Assembly (NCBI RefSeq): GCF_964030895.1
Contig: NZ_OZ034986.1
Location: forward strand, 372,001 to 436,000
Length of the DNA: 64,000 nt
Direction of reading: 5' to 3'
Origin: Spiroplasma endosymbiont of Nebria brevicollis
GTDB taxonomy: Bacteria > Bacillota_I > Bacilli_A > Mycoplasmatales > VBWQ01
Positions 10,582 through 19,345 of the stretch are shown piece after piece. The notes under the pieces are model-generated. The model saw only the letters and a list, made by a program, of their open reading frames with translations. It searched no databases and was not told where the DNA came from. Numbering within the stretch: the stretch's first letter is position 1; each line of letters starts with the position of its first letter. The translations under genes were made by a program, and so were the position numbers.

Positions 10582-10815
10582 TTAATCACCCCCTTTCTCT
10601 AATTCTTTTTGTTGTTTTTCCATTTCCAATCTACGTTTTTTCTTTTCAAAATCTTTACGACAATATAAACAATCAGGGTCACTATCATTTTCCTTTACAT
10701 GTTTTTTATGTTTTCATTTTTGAATACCTTCATGTATTCAATTACGAGAAAATCAAAGAATAAGACCAAAACCACCCATATATGCTAAATATTTAACTAT
10801 CTCTTTCATATCCAT
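10582..10815 (-). CDS. small membrane protein with CxxC and charged tail (77 aa)
   Basis: 77 aa, ATG 10815. One membrane span (about 5-25) leads into a charged, Lys and Glu-rich tail containing a CLYC pair (about residues 50-53). Its start overlaps the stop of the 41-aa gene (TAATG) and its stop falls 1 base before the coat start, a tightly coupled run. The role is unknown. Confidence 0.55.
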
Positions 10816-10940
10816 TATTTTCTATCCACTAAAAAATCATCATAATTCATATTTTCATTTAATCTTTGTTCAAAATTTATTTTTGCTTTTTTCTTATGCA
10901 ATTTCTCTCTTGACATATTTTTTCACTTTATCTTTTTCAT
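10815..10940 (-). CDS. tiny basic protein (41 aa)
   Basis: ATG 10940 to TAA 10815-10817, overlapping the next start as TAATG. It is Lys-rich with an acidic end (NYDDF). The start lies just upstream of the stop of the previous gene. Too short to place in a family. It is kept because of the coupled overlap. Confidence 0.45.
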
Positions 10941-10941
10941 T

Positions 10942-11795
10942 TTAAACACCACCTAACGTATAAGCATAAGAATAATCCCAATTTAAACTTGCTCTATCTA
11001 AATTAATTTCAGACATACTATCGTTTAAATCAACATCAACCATACCGTCATCTGTACTTTGATAATCATTAATACTAGCATTAATTAATCTTGCTCTTTC
11101 ATCAGTAAATACTTCTTGTAATTCTGTATTATTATGTGTATTTCCCAATGGTAATAATAAAGTATTAATAATCTCACTTGCTCCGGCAATAATCGTAGGA
11201 ACTGCATAAGCATTATTAAAATCATTATTAATACCCATTGCTACACCAGTTGAAATTAAACAACCACCAGTTGCCATATTACAAATCTTTCTTATACTCT
11301 CAAAACGATTAGGTATTAATTCAGTAATTCCACTAATAAGATTTGAAATACCATAAGCATTTAATGAAATATAAGTATCTCAATCTATTAAATTATTAAG
11401 ATTGTTATTTTCATTCACCATTAATGGTCATGGTGGTGTTTCTGTGGTAGTAGTTGGAATTGGAGTTGTCGTAATTGGTAATGGACTAGGATTTGGATTA
11501 ATAGTAGTATTAAAAAACTTAGTATAATTTGCTAAACTAATTGTTCCTAAACCTAATAATATTTTTTTACTACTATTAATAAATTTAGTTTTAGAAGAAG
11601 GTCTTTGATTAATATTCCATATATCAATTCCTAATTTCTTACTAAATAATAAAGAATTAATACTTCCTAAATTGGATCTTTTAAATATTGACCATAATAA
11701 ACACCAACTCCAATCATAGCACTTAATGGACTTAATCCTATTCTTACTATCTTTGTTAAAGTATAATTACTAATTTGCTCTATTTCATTAGGCAT
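10942..11795 (-). pseudogene. frameshifted membrane protein, paralogue of the gene at 14743-15555
   Basis: It starts at ATG 11795 and matches the 270-aa plus-strand protein along its whole length. One base is lost near 11673-11680 (after KDP), which creates an immediate TAG. Downstream the frame is clean to TAA 10942. Conserved features are a hydrophobic N-terminal region, a Pro/Thr-rich linker, and a C-terminal Gly/Ala-rich hydrophobic segment (ATGGCLISTGVAMG). Positions 11204-11535 are identical, in inverted orientation, to 15007-15338. Outside that block the copies differ clearly. It lies in the plectrovirus cassette, so the gene family is used by both viruses. Confidence 0.8.
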
Positions 11796-11898
11796 AAATA
11801 AAACTCCTTACTATTAATAAGGAGCATATTTATACCAATTTGTATAATTGGGAGTAAAGTACACAAAAAAGTATAAATATACTCCCTATTTAGTTTTT

Positions 11899-12099
11899 TT
11901 AATTTTCTTTTTGTTGTAATTGTTCTTTTCTCATTGTTTTATTTAACGCAATATCTAATATACAATTTGGACAATAATATTGTTTAGTATATAAATTTTG
12001 TAAAACTTTCTTAGGACAAATAACTTGGTCACAAAGTTTACACATATACATTGACAAATGAAATAACTGTTCACAAGCACAATTATTAATCTTTGACAT
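11899..12099 (-). CDS. small zinc-finger-like protein (66 aa)
   Basis: 66 aa, ATG 12099. Cysteines occur as CAC, CKLC, a single CP and CPNC, with a His between, a spacing able to hold zinc. The C-terminus is a Lys and Gln-rich helix. It follows the DNA-binding-like gene by 2 bases. A regulator or nucleic-acid-binding protein of the plectrovirus is possible. No named family is recognised. Confidence 0.5.
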   Translation of the reverse strand: MSKINNCACEQLFHLSMYMCKLCDQVICPKKVLQNLYTKQYYCPNCILDIALNKTMRKEQLQQKEN

Positions 12100-12101
12100 A
12101 A

Positions 12102-12383
12102 TTACTTATCTTTTCATTCAATAATATCAACAATAATACCGGATAAATCCAAAACTAAATTATAATAATTACCAACTTTTAAAGTTAATTTATGTAAATA
12201 TTTTGAAAAATCATTAACTACTAATGGGTTATACCACTTATCTCTTACTTTACCAGTAGAAATATTTGTTTGTTTATTAATTTCTAAAAAAGTCAAAACA
12301 TCAAAATTTAAAAACTTACCATGATTATTTTTATCAGGTATAATCTTATCTTTTTCAATATTAACTAACTGAGTTTTAAACAT
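12102..12383 (-). CDS. probable ssDNA-binding (OB-like) protein of the plectrovirus
   Basis: 93 aa. ATG 12383 is preferred over TTG 12395, because AAAGGA lies upstream and most of the family-like content follows the ATG. It is a compact beta-rich protein with alternating hydrophobic residues and Lys, ending DIIEWKDK. First gene of the minus-strand cassette, where filamentous phages place their ssDNA-binding protein. Assignment is by position and size. Confidence 0.45.
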
Positions 12384-12505
12384 AAAAATTGCCAATCCTT
12401 TCTAAAAATTTGGAGGCGTAACAAACTTACGTAGTAATTATTCTATTATCAATAATTTATCTTTAAAAGACTCATTACTTTTTAAACTCATAAAATACCC
12501 TTTTC

Positions 12506-12537
12506 AAAAAGACGAGAAATAAGTATCGTCTTTTTTT
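12506..12537. terminator. bidirectional hairpin
   Basis: AAAAAGACGA and TCGTCTTTTT pair around a short loop, with T-runs usable in either direction. It lies upstream of the plectrovirus DNA-binding gene and could insulate it from transcription entering from the right. Confidence 0.6.
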
Positions 12538-12794
12538 GTAATTGTAAAATTTGCAAATTTTATAACAGTCTTTATCACTATTATCAACACGTGCTAGGGA
12601 CATAAAATAGTGAACCATAACACAGTTGTTAAAAATAGTGGCTAGCATGTGGACTTGCATGTTGAAATAAAAAGTGGAGTGATACCTAACAAAATATACT
12701 AACCATGAATAATGGTAATCCTTGGGGTGGGAGCGGATTGGCAACTAGTGTATATAGACCCGTTTGGGGGACGTATTATAATTAGTTCTTTATT

Positions 12795-12840
12795 TAACAG
12801 CACTGCCACTTTCAGTGAGCAGATGCTGTTTTATTTTTTT
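12795..12840 (+). terminator. terminator-like hairpin
   Basis: AACAGCA pairs with TGCTGTT, with inner CACT/AGTG, followed by TTTTATTTTTTT. There is no protein gene upstream on this strand, so it may end a small RNA or protect the phage unit from read-through. Confidence 0.55.
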
Positions 12841-13104
12841 CATTTTTTTGGGCGAGTAACATAAATTTTAAAACTTGTAAAAAAAAATTAAACGGGGCTG
12901 GTTCAATATAAATATAACTTGCTAAATGCAAGTTATTAAAAATTGAATCAAATGCTTTAAGTTTTTTTCAAAATTTTACAATTTATTTACGAGCCCAGTT
13001 TTTCTAGAAAATATTAATTATATTAGTGTTAACAAAATAAATAACATATATATCCTTTACGCTTATAGCGACAGGATATATAAAAAAAAGAAAGGATTGT
13101 TAGA

Positions 13105-13614
13105 ATGCAAATAGAATTTCAAAAAGAACAAATTACTGAAAAATCAAATTCTATTATGATTAATTATGGCGAATATAAATTATCTGTTCCAAATTGAATG
13201 ATTAAAAATAATAGTTTTATTGTTGATGATAAATATACATATTGAGTTTTTAATTTAGAAAATATTAAAAAAGAATTAATTGGTATGGAATTAAAAGAAT
13301 TATTAAAACCATATATTAATAGTCAAAAAATAACTATTAATCAACCCCCTGCTAAAAAAGAATATTATATTAATAAAATTAAATTAGAAGAACTTACATT
13401 TTATGAAGAACATAATGGGTGATTTATTGGAGAAATAAAAGACCCAAAAACAAACATTATTAATTCATGTTTTAAATACAATGTTAAATGAGTTGAAAAT
13501 AATAAAGCATACAAGATTATTGAATACAATCATAATGATTTACCCACTAATTATTTAATTACTCCATATAAAGATATTAATACTCATAGTAAAAATACAT
13601 TTTATGTTAATTAA
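13105..13614 (+). CDS. phage early protein, unknown (169 aa)
   Basis: ATG 13105 behind AGAAAGGA, 169 aa with four TGA-Trp codons. It is a mixed alpha/beta soluble protein with no signal peptide and is Lys and Asn-rich. A KELIGMELKELL helix is near residues 54-65 and aromatic strands follow. It opens the plus-strand early cluster ahead of the RuvC-like and OB-fold genes, so a role in DNA metabolism is plausible but not shown by any motif. Confidence 0.6.
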
Positions 13615-13630
13615 AAAAATCATTTGAATA

Positions 13631-13702
13631 ATGAATAAATTTTATTGTCAACGTGATTATGGTTGTATGTGTATAGAATTAGAACAAGGAGAATTTGAAT
13701 AA
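13631..13702 (+). CDS. 23-aa Cys-containing peptide, possible
   Basis: ATG 13631 to TAA 13702, with the pattern CQRDYGCMC. Its stop overlaps the ATG of the next short frame (TAATG). It may be real or may be chance in a compact cluster. Confidence 0.25.
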   Translation: MNKFYCQRDYGCMCIELEQGEFE

Positions 13703-13785
13703 TGAATAACTACTTATTATCAGTAGACCCAAGTATAAACAATTCTGGTTTTACATTATGAGAAAAAACATGAAATATGAACTAA
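13702..13785 (+). pseudogene. truncated RuvC-like resolvase start
   Basis: ATG 13702 to TAA 13783-13785, only 27 aa. The beginning, LLSVDPSINNSGFTLWEK, has the RuvC first-motif pattern (Asp in a strand, then Asn/Ser-Gly). A complete RuvC-like gene starts inside it at 13758 or 13770 in another frame. This looks like the 5' stump of one resolvase gene replaced by another. Confidence 0.45.
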
Positions 13786-14192
13786 TTATTGGTATTGACC
13801 CCGCGGGTATTGGTACAAGTGGAATTGTTATATATTCAAATGAAACTAATAATATTATTTTTAATGAAACATTTAAAACAAAAACTGTTCTAGAAAGTAA
13901 AAATCTATTTAAAGAATACTTTTTAATAATTAAACAACATTTTGAAAATGAAAAAATCTTAGTTATTGTAGAAAATTTCTTTTTAACTTCAAAACAACTA
14001 TTAACCAATCCATTAGCAACTCCAAAAGTTATTGGTGCTTTAATGGTACTAGTACAAGATGTTATGAATTGAGATTATCAAGAAAGTGAACCAAAAAATA
14101 AAAGTAAAATAGAAAATTATCAAGGAAATATTATTTTAACAAAACATGAACAAGATGCTTATAAGCATATTCAATATTATTTAAGGAACTAA
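13758..14192 (+). CDS. phage RuvC-like Holliday junction resolvase
   Basis: 144 aa from ATG 13758; ATG 13770 is an alternative. The RNase H-fold motifs are visible: LIIGIDPAGIG (residues 9-19, catalytic Asp 14), LVIVENFF (Glu, about residue 77) and HEQDAYKH near the C-terminus with the last acidic residue. Short RuvC-like enzymes resolve branched DNA before packaging in Gram-positive phages. The gene is followed 4 bases later by the OB-fold gene. Confidence is high for the fold and moderate for the exact start. Confidence 0.75.
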
Positions 14193-14196
14193 AAAA

Positions 14197-14490
14197 ATGA
14201 AAGATAAAGCGAATTACATTAAATTAACAGTAAAACTTAGTAACAGTATAGAAGCAAAATATCATGAGAAAGGTAATAAAGATTTATATTATACTGTTCG
14301 TGGTCAATGAAATGGATTAAACTATGTTACCTTAATTTTTAATAATCCAAAACTTTATAAACGATGTATTTTATTAAACAAAAATGATGAAATTATGGTA
14401 ACTGGACAAATCTTTAATACTTTAAATATTCCAAAAAATCGTGCATTTTGTTCCATTAATGTTAAATGATTTAAAAAATGAAAGGAATAA
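14197..14490 (+). CDS. OB-fold-like single-strand DNA-binding protein
   Basis: 97 aa, ATG 14197. The pattern of beta strands resembles a minimal SSB: TVKLSNSIEAK, YYTVRGQW, YVTLIFNN, ILLKNKDEIMVTGQI and AFCSINVKWF. The strand with a Val-Thr-Gly turn (about 66-69) is typical of SSB strand 4. There is no acidic C-terminal tail. It lies between the resolvase and a 78-aa protein. A phage SSB role is inferred. Confidence 0.5.
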
Positions 14491-14492
14491 AT

Positions 14493-14729
14493 ATGATTAT
14501 ACTACCTACTTTATTTGGAAATAAAGATGAAATTGAAATATTATCACCATCTCCGCAGGCACTTCATACACATAATGATATTAGAGCAATTATTCTAATG
14601 AAATATCCTAATGTTAAATCAAAACATATAGTTATTTCTGACCCTGAAGATAATGAAGCTTTAATAGTTGGCGATAATGAAGTCTATAAAGGATGAGTTA
14701 AAGTTTGAATTAAAAAACAAGGAAATTAA
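14493..14729 (+). CDS. phage protein, unknown (78 aa)
   Basis: ATG 14493 is chosen because AAAGGA lies just upstream; an in-frame ATG at 14478 would sit on that site. It is a small acidic to neutral protein, HNDIRAIILMKYPNVKSKH in the middle and a beta-rich C-terminal end with three Trp, two of them TGA. No family recognised. Confidence 0.55.
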
Positions 14730-14742
14730 AAAGGAGAAAAAT

Positions 14743-15555
14743 ATGCCAAATACAGAAACACCACAAACAAATAACTATACATTATTAAAATTAATAAGAA
14801 CAGGTATAAGTCCAATTTTAGCAATGATTGGAACCAGTGCTTATTATGGTCAATTAATAGGTAATCCAATATTAGGTTCAATTAATAGTTTATTATTTGG
14901 TAAAAAATTAGGTTTAGATATATGAAATTTAAATCAAAGACCAACTACTAGAAATAAAGTTATTAATAGTTCTAAAAAAATATTATTAGGTTTAGGAACA
15001 ATTGGATTAGCAAATTATACTAAGTTTTTTAATACTACTATTAATCCAAATCCTAGTCCATTACCAATTACGACAACTCCAATTCCAACTACTACCACAG
15101 AAACACCACCATGACCATTAATGGTGAATGAAAATAACAATCTTAATAATTTAATAGATTGAGATACTTATATTTCATTAAATGCTTATGGTATTTCAAA
15201 TCTTATTAGTGGAATTACTGAATTAATACCTAATCGTTTTGAGAGTATAAGAAAGATTTGTAATATGGCAACTGGTGGTTGTTTAATTTCAACTGGTGTA
15301 GCAATGGGTATTAATAATGATTTTAATAATGCTTATGCTATTCCTACAATAATAGCGGGTGCTAGTGAAATTATACATAATTTATTACCTATGGAAATTA
15401 CACATCATAATACTGAAATGCAAGAAACTTCATTTACAAATGAAATAGCAAATCTTATTAATGATAATGCAAGTATTAATAGTTATGGTAGTGATATGAG
15501 TGAAGTTAATATTAATGCACAATTAACTTTTGATGAAAATTATTATCATTTATAA
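14743..15555 (+). CDS. phage membrane protein shared with the plectrovirus (270 aa)
   Basis: 270 aa, ATG 14743 behind AAGGAG. The hydrophobic N-terminal region (about 20-65) is Gly-rich with short spans. A Pro/Thr-rich linker (PLPITTTPIPTTTTETPP, about 108-125) follows, then a Gly/Ala-rich hydrophobic segment (about 180-215, ATGGCLISTGVAMG), and an acidic Asn-rich tail. It is intact here, while the copy at 10942-11795 is frameshifted. Being kept by two unrelated virus types suggests a host-facing job (superinfection exclusion, exit or membrane docking). The actual function is unknown. Confidence 0.7.
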
Positions 15556-15573
15556 AAGGAAGGGAAATATAAA

Positions 15574-15786
15574 ATGAAAGAATTTATACATGAATTAATT
15601 ATTATTGGAACATCTGTAGGAACATTAATTTGTAGAGAAATTATTGTAATTTTAAAAAAATATATTACAACTCCAAAACATATACGTTCTTATAATAAAA
15701 TGACAAAACAAGAAAATAAGTTAAATAAGCAACAAATAAAATTAGAAAAACTTATGGAAAAAGGAAAAAGTAAGGAGGTGAAATAA
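15574..15786 (+). CDS. small membrane protein with coiled-coil tail (70 aa)
   Basis: ATG 15574 behind AGGAAGGG. One hydrophobic segment (about 5-30) is followed by a Lys, Gln and Glu-rich helix (KQENKLNKQQIKLEKLMEK). Layout resembles the 77-aa and 41-aa minus-strand genes next to the paralogous membrane gene, so the neighbourhood may be shared as well. The role is unknown. Confidence 0.55.
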   Translation: MKEFIHELIIIGTSVGTLICREIIVILKKYITTPKHIRSYNKMTKQENKLNKQQIKLEKLMEKGKSKEVK

Positions 15787-15788
15787 CT

Positions 15789-16046
15789 ATGGAAAATAAT
15801 AAAATTGGAATGACTACTAACATGAAACAAATTTATTTGTTAATGTATAAAACTAATCAAAGTGATGATATGAAATATAAATCATTTGAAACATTAGAAT
15901 TAGCAACATTATTTCATTTAAGATTTAAAGAAGTAGTTGCTAAAATTGGCTATTCTAATCGTGAAATTATTCATTATCAAATTTTGGCAATTCCATTTAA
16001 TTTAGATGAAAGTAAAATATTAAATGTAAGTAAGGAAGTGTCATAA
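15789..16046 (+). CDS. phage protein, unknown (85 aa)
   Basis: ATG 15789 behind AAGGAGGTG. A soluble protein of 85 aa with no clear motif, a basic to neutral mix with a long amphipathic central stretch. Its TAA shares a base with the next ATG (ATAATG at 16043-16048), so the next gene is translationally coupled. Confidence 0.55.
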   Translation: MENNKIGMTTNMKQIYLLMYKTNQSDDMKYKSFETLELATLFHLRFKEVVAKIGYSNREIIHYQILAIPFNLDESKILNVSKEVS

Positions 16047-16429
16047 TGTTAGAAAATGAAACTACTATAGTAAATCAAAACTTAGCTGAAAATAATGTTG
16101 AACAAGAACAACAAGAAAATGAAATTAATCAAAAAATTAGTGAAGCAGAAAATAAATTAAATAAAATTAATCAAGAAATTAAAGAACAACAAATGGTTAA
16201 TATTTTTAATAAATATCAAATTAAACAAGAATTTCATGATTATTTAAAGTTTAAAACAAAAGATACTAAAAGTGAAGAAATAGAAAATACTATAAAACAA
16301 TTAATTAAAGAACAGCCAGTGTTAAGAACACCACTGAATACTGGTGGTAATCAACAAACAATTATTAATAACCAAATACCAACAAAAATTAATCCATTAT
16401 TGGATTATAAAAAGAAAAATTATTTATAG
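16046..16429 (+). CDS. probable capsid scaffold protein (127 aa)
   Basis: ATG 16046 overlaps the previous stop. Residues about 12-50 form a strongly predicted coiled coil dominated by Glu, Gln, Asn and Lys (heptads around EAENKLNKINQEIKEQQ), followed by a charged helical section and a less ordered end. It stands immediately before the probable capsid gene (15 bases). Small acidic coiled-coil proteins in this position are usually scaffolds or head-decoration proteins. No sequence family recognised. Confidence 0.55.
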   Translation: MLENETTIVNQNLAENNVEQEQQENEINQKISEAENKLNKINQEIKEQQMVNIFNKYQIKQEFHDYLKFKTKDTKSEEIENTIKQLIKEQPVLRTPLNTGGNQQTIINNQIPTKINPLLDYKKKNYL

Positions 16430-16444
16430 AAAAGGAAAATTAAA

Positions 16445-17632
16445 ATGGCAGTAAATATCCAAACAAACTTAAATAATACAGAAAAATTAGTAGAAGCTCC
16501 TGAATTTATTGAATTTTTTAAACAATCAAATAGTCCCTGAGCAAGTTTTTTTCCTATTGAAATGGTTAATTCTACTAAAATTGAATTCATTATTAAATTA
16601 CCAAAAGACCCAAAAATTAAAGTACTTGAGTGAAATGATAAAAGTACAAGACTTGATATTAGTTATGCTCAAACTGATAAAATTGACAAAATTATTGAAA
16701 AATTATACGTTGCAGGTGAAACTATTGCAGCTGTTGATTTATTAGCAGAAAATGGTCAAAATTTATTATATACTATGCAATATGAAGTTGCAAATGATTT
16801 AACAGATAAATTAGCAAGTGATGACACTAATGTAATTTCACAATTTGCTACTAAGGTATTAATTAATGATACAACTCCAATTGGTTATTTAAAAGCAATG
16901 TTATCGGCATGAAATACTTTATTTCAATTAAGAAATGGTGCTAATTCTCGTTTCTTTATTACTAATAATCTTTATGATAGTTTAGTTTATTTAGCAGATA
17001 ATAAAGGAATAATTACTGATAATCAATTAGCACAGCAATTAAGATTAAACGGTAATGATTTATATGTAAAAGGAGTATTATGTCAAATTGTACTTGATGA
17101 TTATATGACATTTGCTAATGATAAAAATGAAAATGAAATTATGTCCTTTATTTTAGCAACACCAAAAGCAATGAAAAGATATATGCTAGAAAATACGGTT
17201 GTTTATGTGCAAGAGATTACTGACGGTAAAGTTGGTAGAGCATATAAAGTTGGTGGTGAAGTATTGGGTCAATCAATTCCTTATATGTCAAAAAAAGAAA
17301 CAACATCTCGTTGAATGATGTGTGGTGTAATTAAAAGTGAAGTAAAAACTGACTTAAAATCTAAAATTACAAATTTAACATTAGATACTACGGCAAGAAC
17401 AGATAAAAATAATAGAGATTTAGATACAAATATTTTATATACAAAAGAAATTAATGGTTTAAATCCAAGTTTAGAAACTCCTACAATTAAATATTTTAGT
17501 GATGACCAAGGTAAAAATATTATAAGTAATAATAAACAAAAAACTGGTGATTTATATGTAATTATTAGAACAAATATAAATGACCCAAATTATAAAGGTT
17601 CAACAAATCCTATTAAAATTAATCTTAGATAA
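16445..17632 (+). CDS. probable major capsid protein (HK97-like fold suspected)
   Basis: 395 aa, ATG 16445 behind AAAGGAAAA. A polar N-terminal arm is followed by an alternating strand and helix protein with few Cys and many Thr and Asn. Features typical of capsid proteins are AGETIAAVDLL (a long helix about 85-95), the mid-region helix-turn GYLKAMLSAWNTLF (about 147-160) and a late beta-rich domain. It is placed right after the scaffold candidate and within the structural block that has portal and terminase. There is no decisive motif; the call rests on size, position and composition. Confidence 0.6.
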
Positions 17633-17646
17633 GGAAAATTAATACT

Positions 17647-19344
17647 ATGCCAATTGGTACTACTAGCACTGCTATAATCTTAAACATAAATAAACCAAAA
17701 CATACTAGAATAAGTAAACAACAAGAAAATAAAAGTTTATGATTAGAAATTTTAGAAATGATTGGTGTACAAGTAATAGCAGTTGCACTTGCTCCTTTTA
17801 CTGGTAGTTTAAGTGAAGAACTAGCACTTGGATTAGGTGCAAGTGATTTTATTGGTAGTAGTATTGCTGTTGGTATTGAAGCAACAACTGATTTTACTAT
17901 TAATCAAGTTTATGATTATTTAAAAGGAAATGTAACAAAATTAAATACTTTTTTTAATGTATTACCAGCGTTTGCCGGACTTAATAAAATTACTCGTGGT
18001 ATTCGTACTACTAAATTTATTAAACTAGCACAAAAAACTAAAACATTAGAAAAAATTGGGATTAAAGAAGCAAAAAATTTACAAGATGTTATTAATCAAG
18101 TAACAGGTAAAGAAATTTTAACAGATAAAATTATTGGTAAACAACGATATTTATTTAACTATTCAGTTGCACCTAATCGTGAAACAATATTGCAAAACTT
18201 AGGTTATGTTGCAGAAAGACAATTTCATAATAATTTTAAAAAATTAGAAGAACAAGAGTTAAAAGATTACTTATTGTTACAAAATACATTAATAAAGTTA
18301 AGTCCACAATTAATTCCTAAATTTAAAATTAAAGATATTGAAAAAGCAAATAATTTTTTTAAAAAATATAATACTGATTTAAAAGAAGTATTAAAAATGA
18401 ACCAACATGATTGATTAAATTTAGTTTACACAATACATACAGAAAATAGATATGGAAAAACATTAATTTTAGATTTACAAAAAATTCGTGCTAATGCTAT
18501 TAAGTTCAATTTTAAAAATAGTGTTATTCATAAAGTTGTTTTAAAAACAAATCAAACTTTTAAATATTTTGATATTAGATTTTATTTTAAAAAAAGTTTA
18601 AATAAATTTTGAAAAGATACACCATATTTTGAAAAATTACGTGAAAATATATATAAATTACAAGAAAAATTTGAACAATTAGAAGAAAAAGCAATAGCAA
18701 AAATTAATAAATTAAAAGAAAAAGCAAGTGATTTATTTACTAGTGCTGAGAAAAAAGCAATTAAACATGCACAATTAATTCCATTAAATTCACCAGTATT
18801 TATGGGATGTAAAATTCAACCATTATCTCTAGATAAATGTGCTATTACTATTTATCATCGTAATCCTAAATATAAACCATTTGTTGTTATTGATACTTTT
18901 ATTAAAGCAGAAACTTTCGTTACACAAGTACATCCTTTTCATTGATATCGCTGAAATAGTGGTTGATATATTGGTTATGGAGTTAATACTAATAAATGAT
19001 TAAAAACAATTGCATTTGCTCCACCAGTTGTTCAACAGATTATAAGAGATGCTTTTAAGGTACATCGCGAAATATTAAGAATAGTAAGAACTTATCATAA
19101 AGTTATTAATTTTATTAATAATCCGATGGAAAATGTTACTAAATCTTTTAAAAGTGTTAGTTTAAAATTTGGAGTTTATACGTTGTTTGGTACTGGTTTA
19201 TTACATCATTTAGAAAAATTTGCTTATAGTCAAGTGGTTGAAAAAGGTAAGAAAAAATTACAAAAAGAAATTATACATATAGCACATAGAAAAACTAAAA
19301 AACGTACTAAACATTATAAAAAAGCATTTTTTAAGGAATGATAA
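17647..19344 (+). CDS. large virion protein with membrane-active N-terminal segment (ejection-like)
   Basis: 565 aa, ATG 17647. A Gly/Ala-rich hydrophobic segment (about 38-75, GSLSEELALGLGASDFIGSS) resembles the membrane-penetrating pieces of podovirus ejection proteins. The middle is long, helical and Lys-rich (about 95-350 with coiled-coil stretches). A compact Trp-containing region, HPFHWYRWNSGWYIGYG, lies near residue 431. The C-terminus is very basic (KKRTKHYKKAFFKEW). It stops 1 base before the tail gene. Entry or internal virion protein is inferred. Confidence 0.5.
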
Positions 19345-19345
19345 C

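Larger units (their letters stand above)
12384..13104. other. structured intergenic region between the two virus cassettes
   Basis: About 720 bases between divergent units. It holds a bidirectional hairpin (12506-12537), an AGCATGTGGACTTGCATG near-palindrome (about 12641-12660), GC-rich tracts near 12720-12775 and a second hairpin (12795-12840). Then comes a nested fold from GGGGCT (12894) to AGCCC (12994), enclosing AACTTGC/GCAAGTT (12917-12935). An inverted repeat ATATATCC/GGATATAT (13048-13081) brackets CGCTTATAGCG just ahead of the first phage gene. Both cassettes must start their transcription here. Confidence 0.55.

Noticed and set aside
12475-12744. 89-aa minus-strand frame before the plectrovirus genes
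   Set aside because: It runs through a bidirectional hairpin, has no ribosome binding site and an odd composition; treated as part of the structured spacer.
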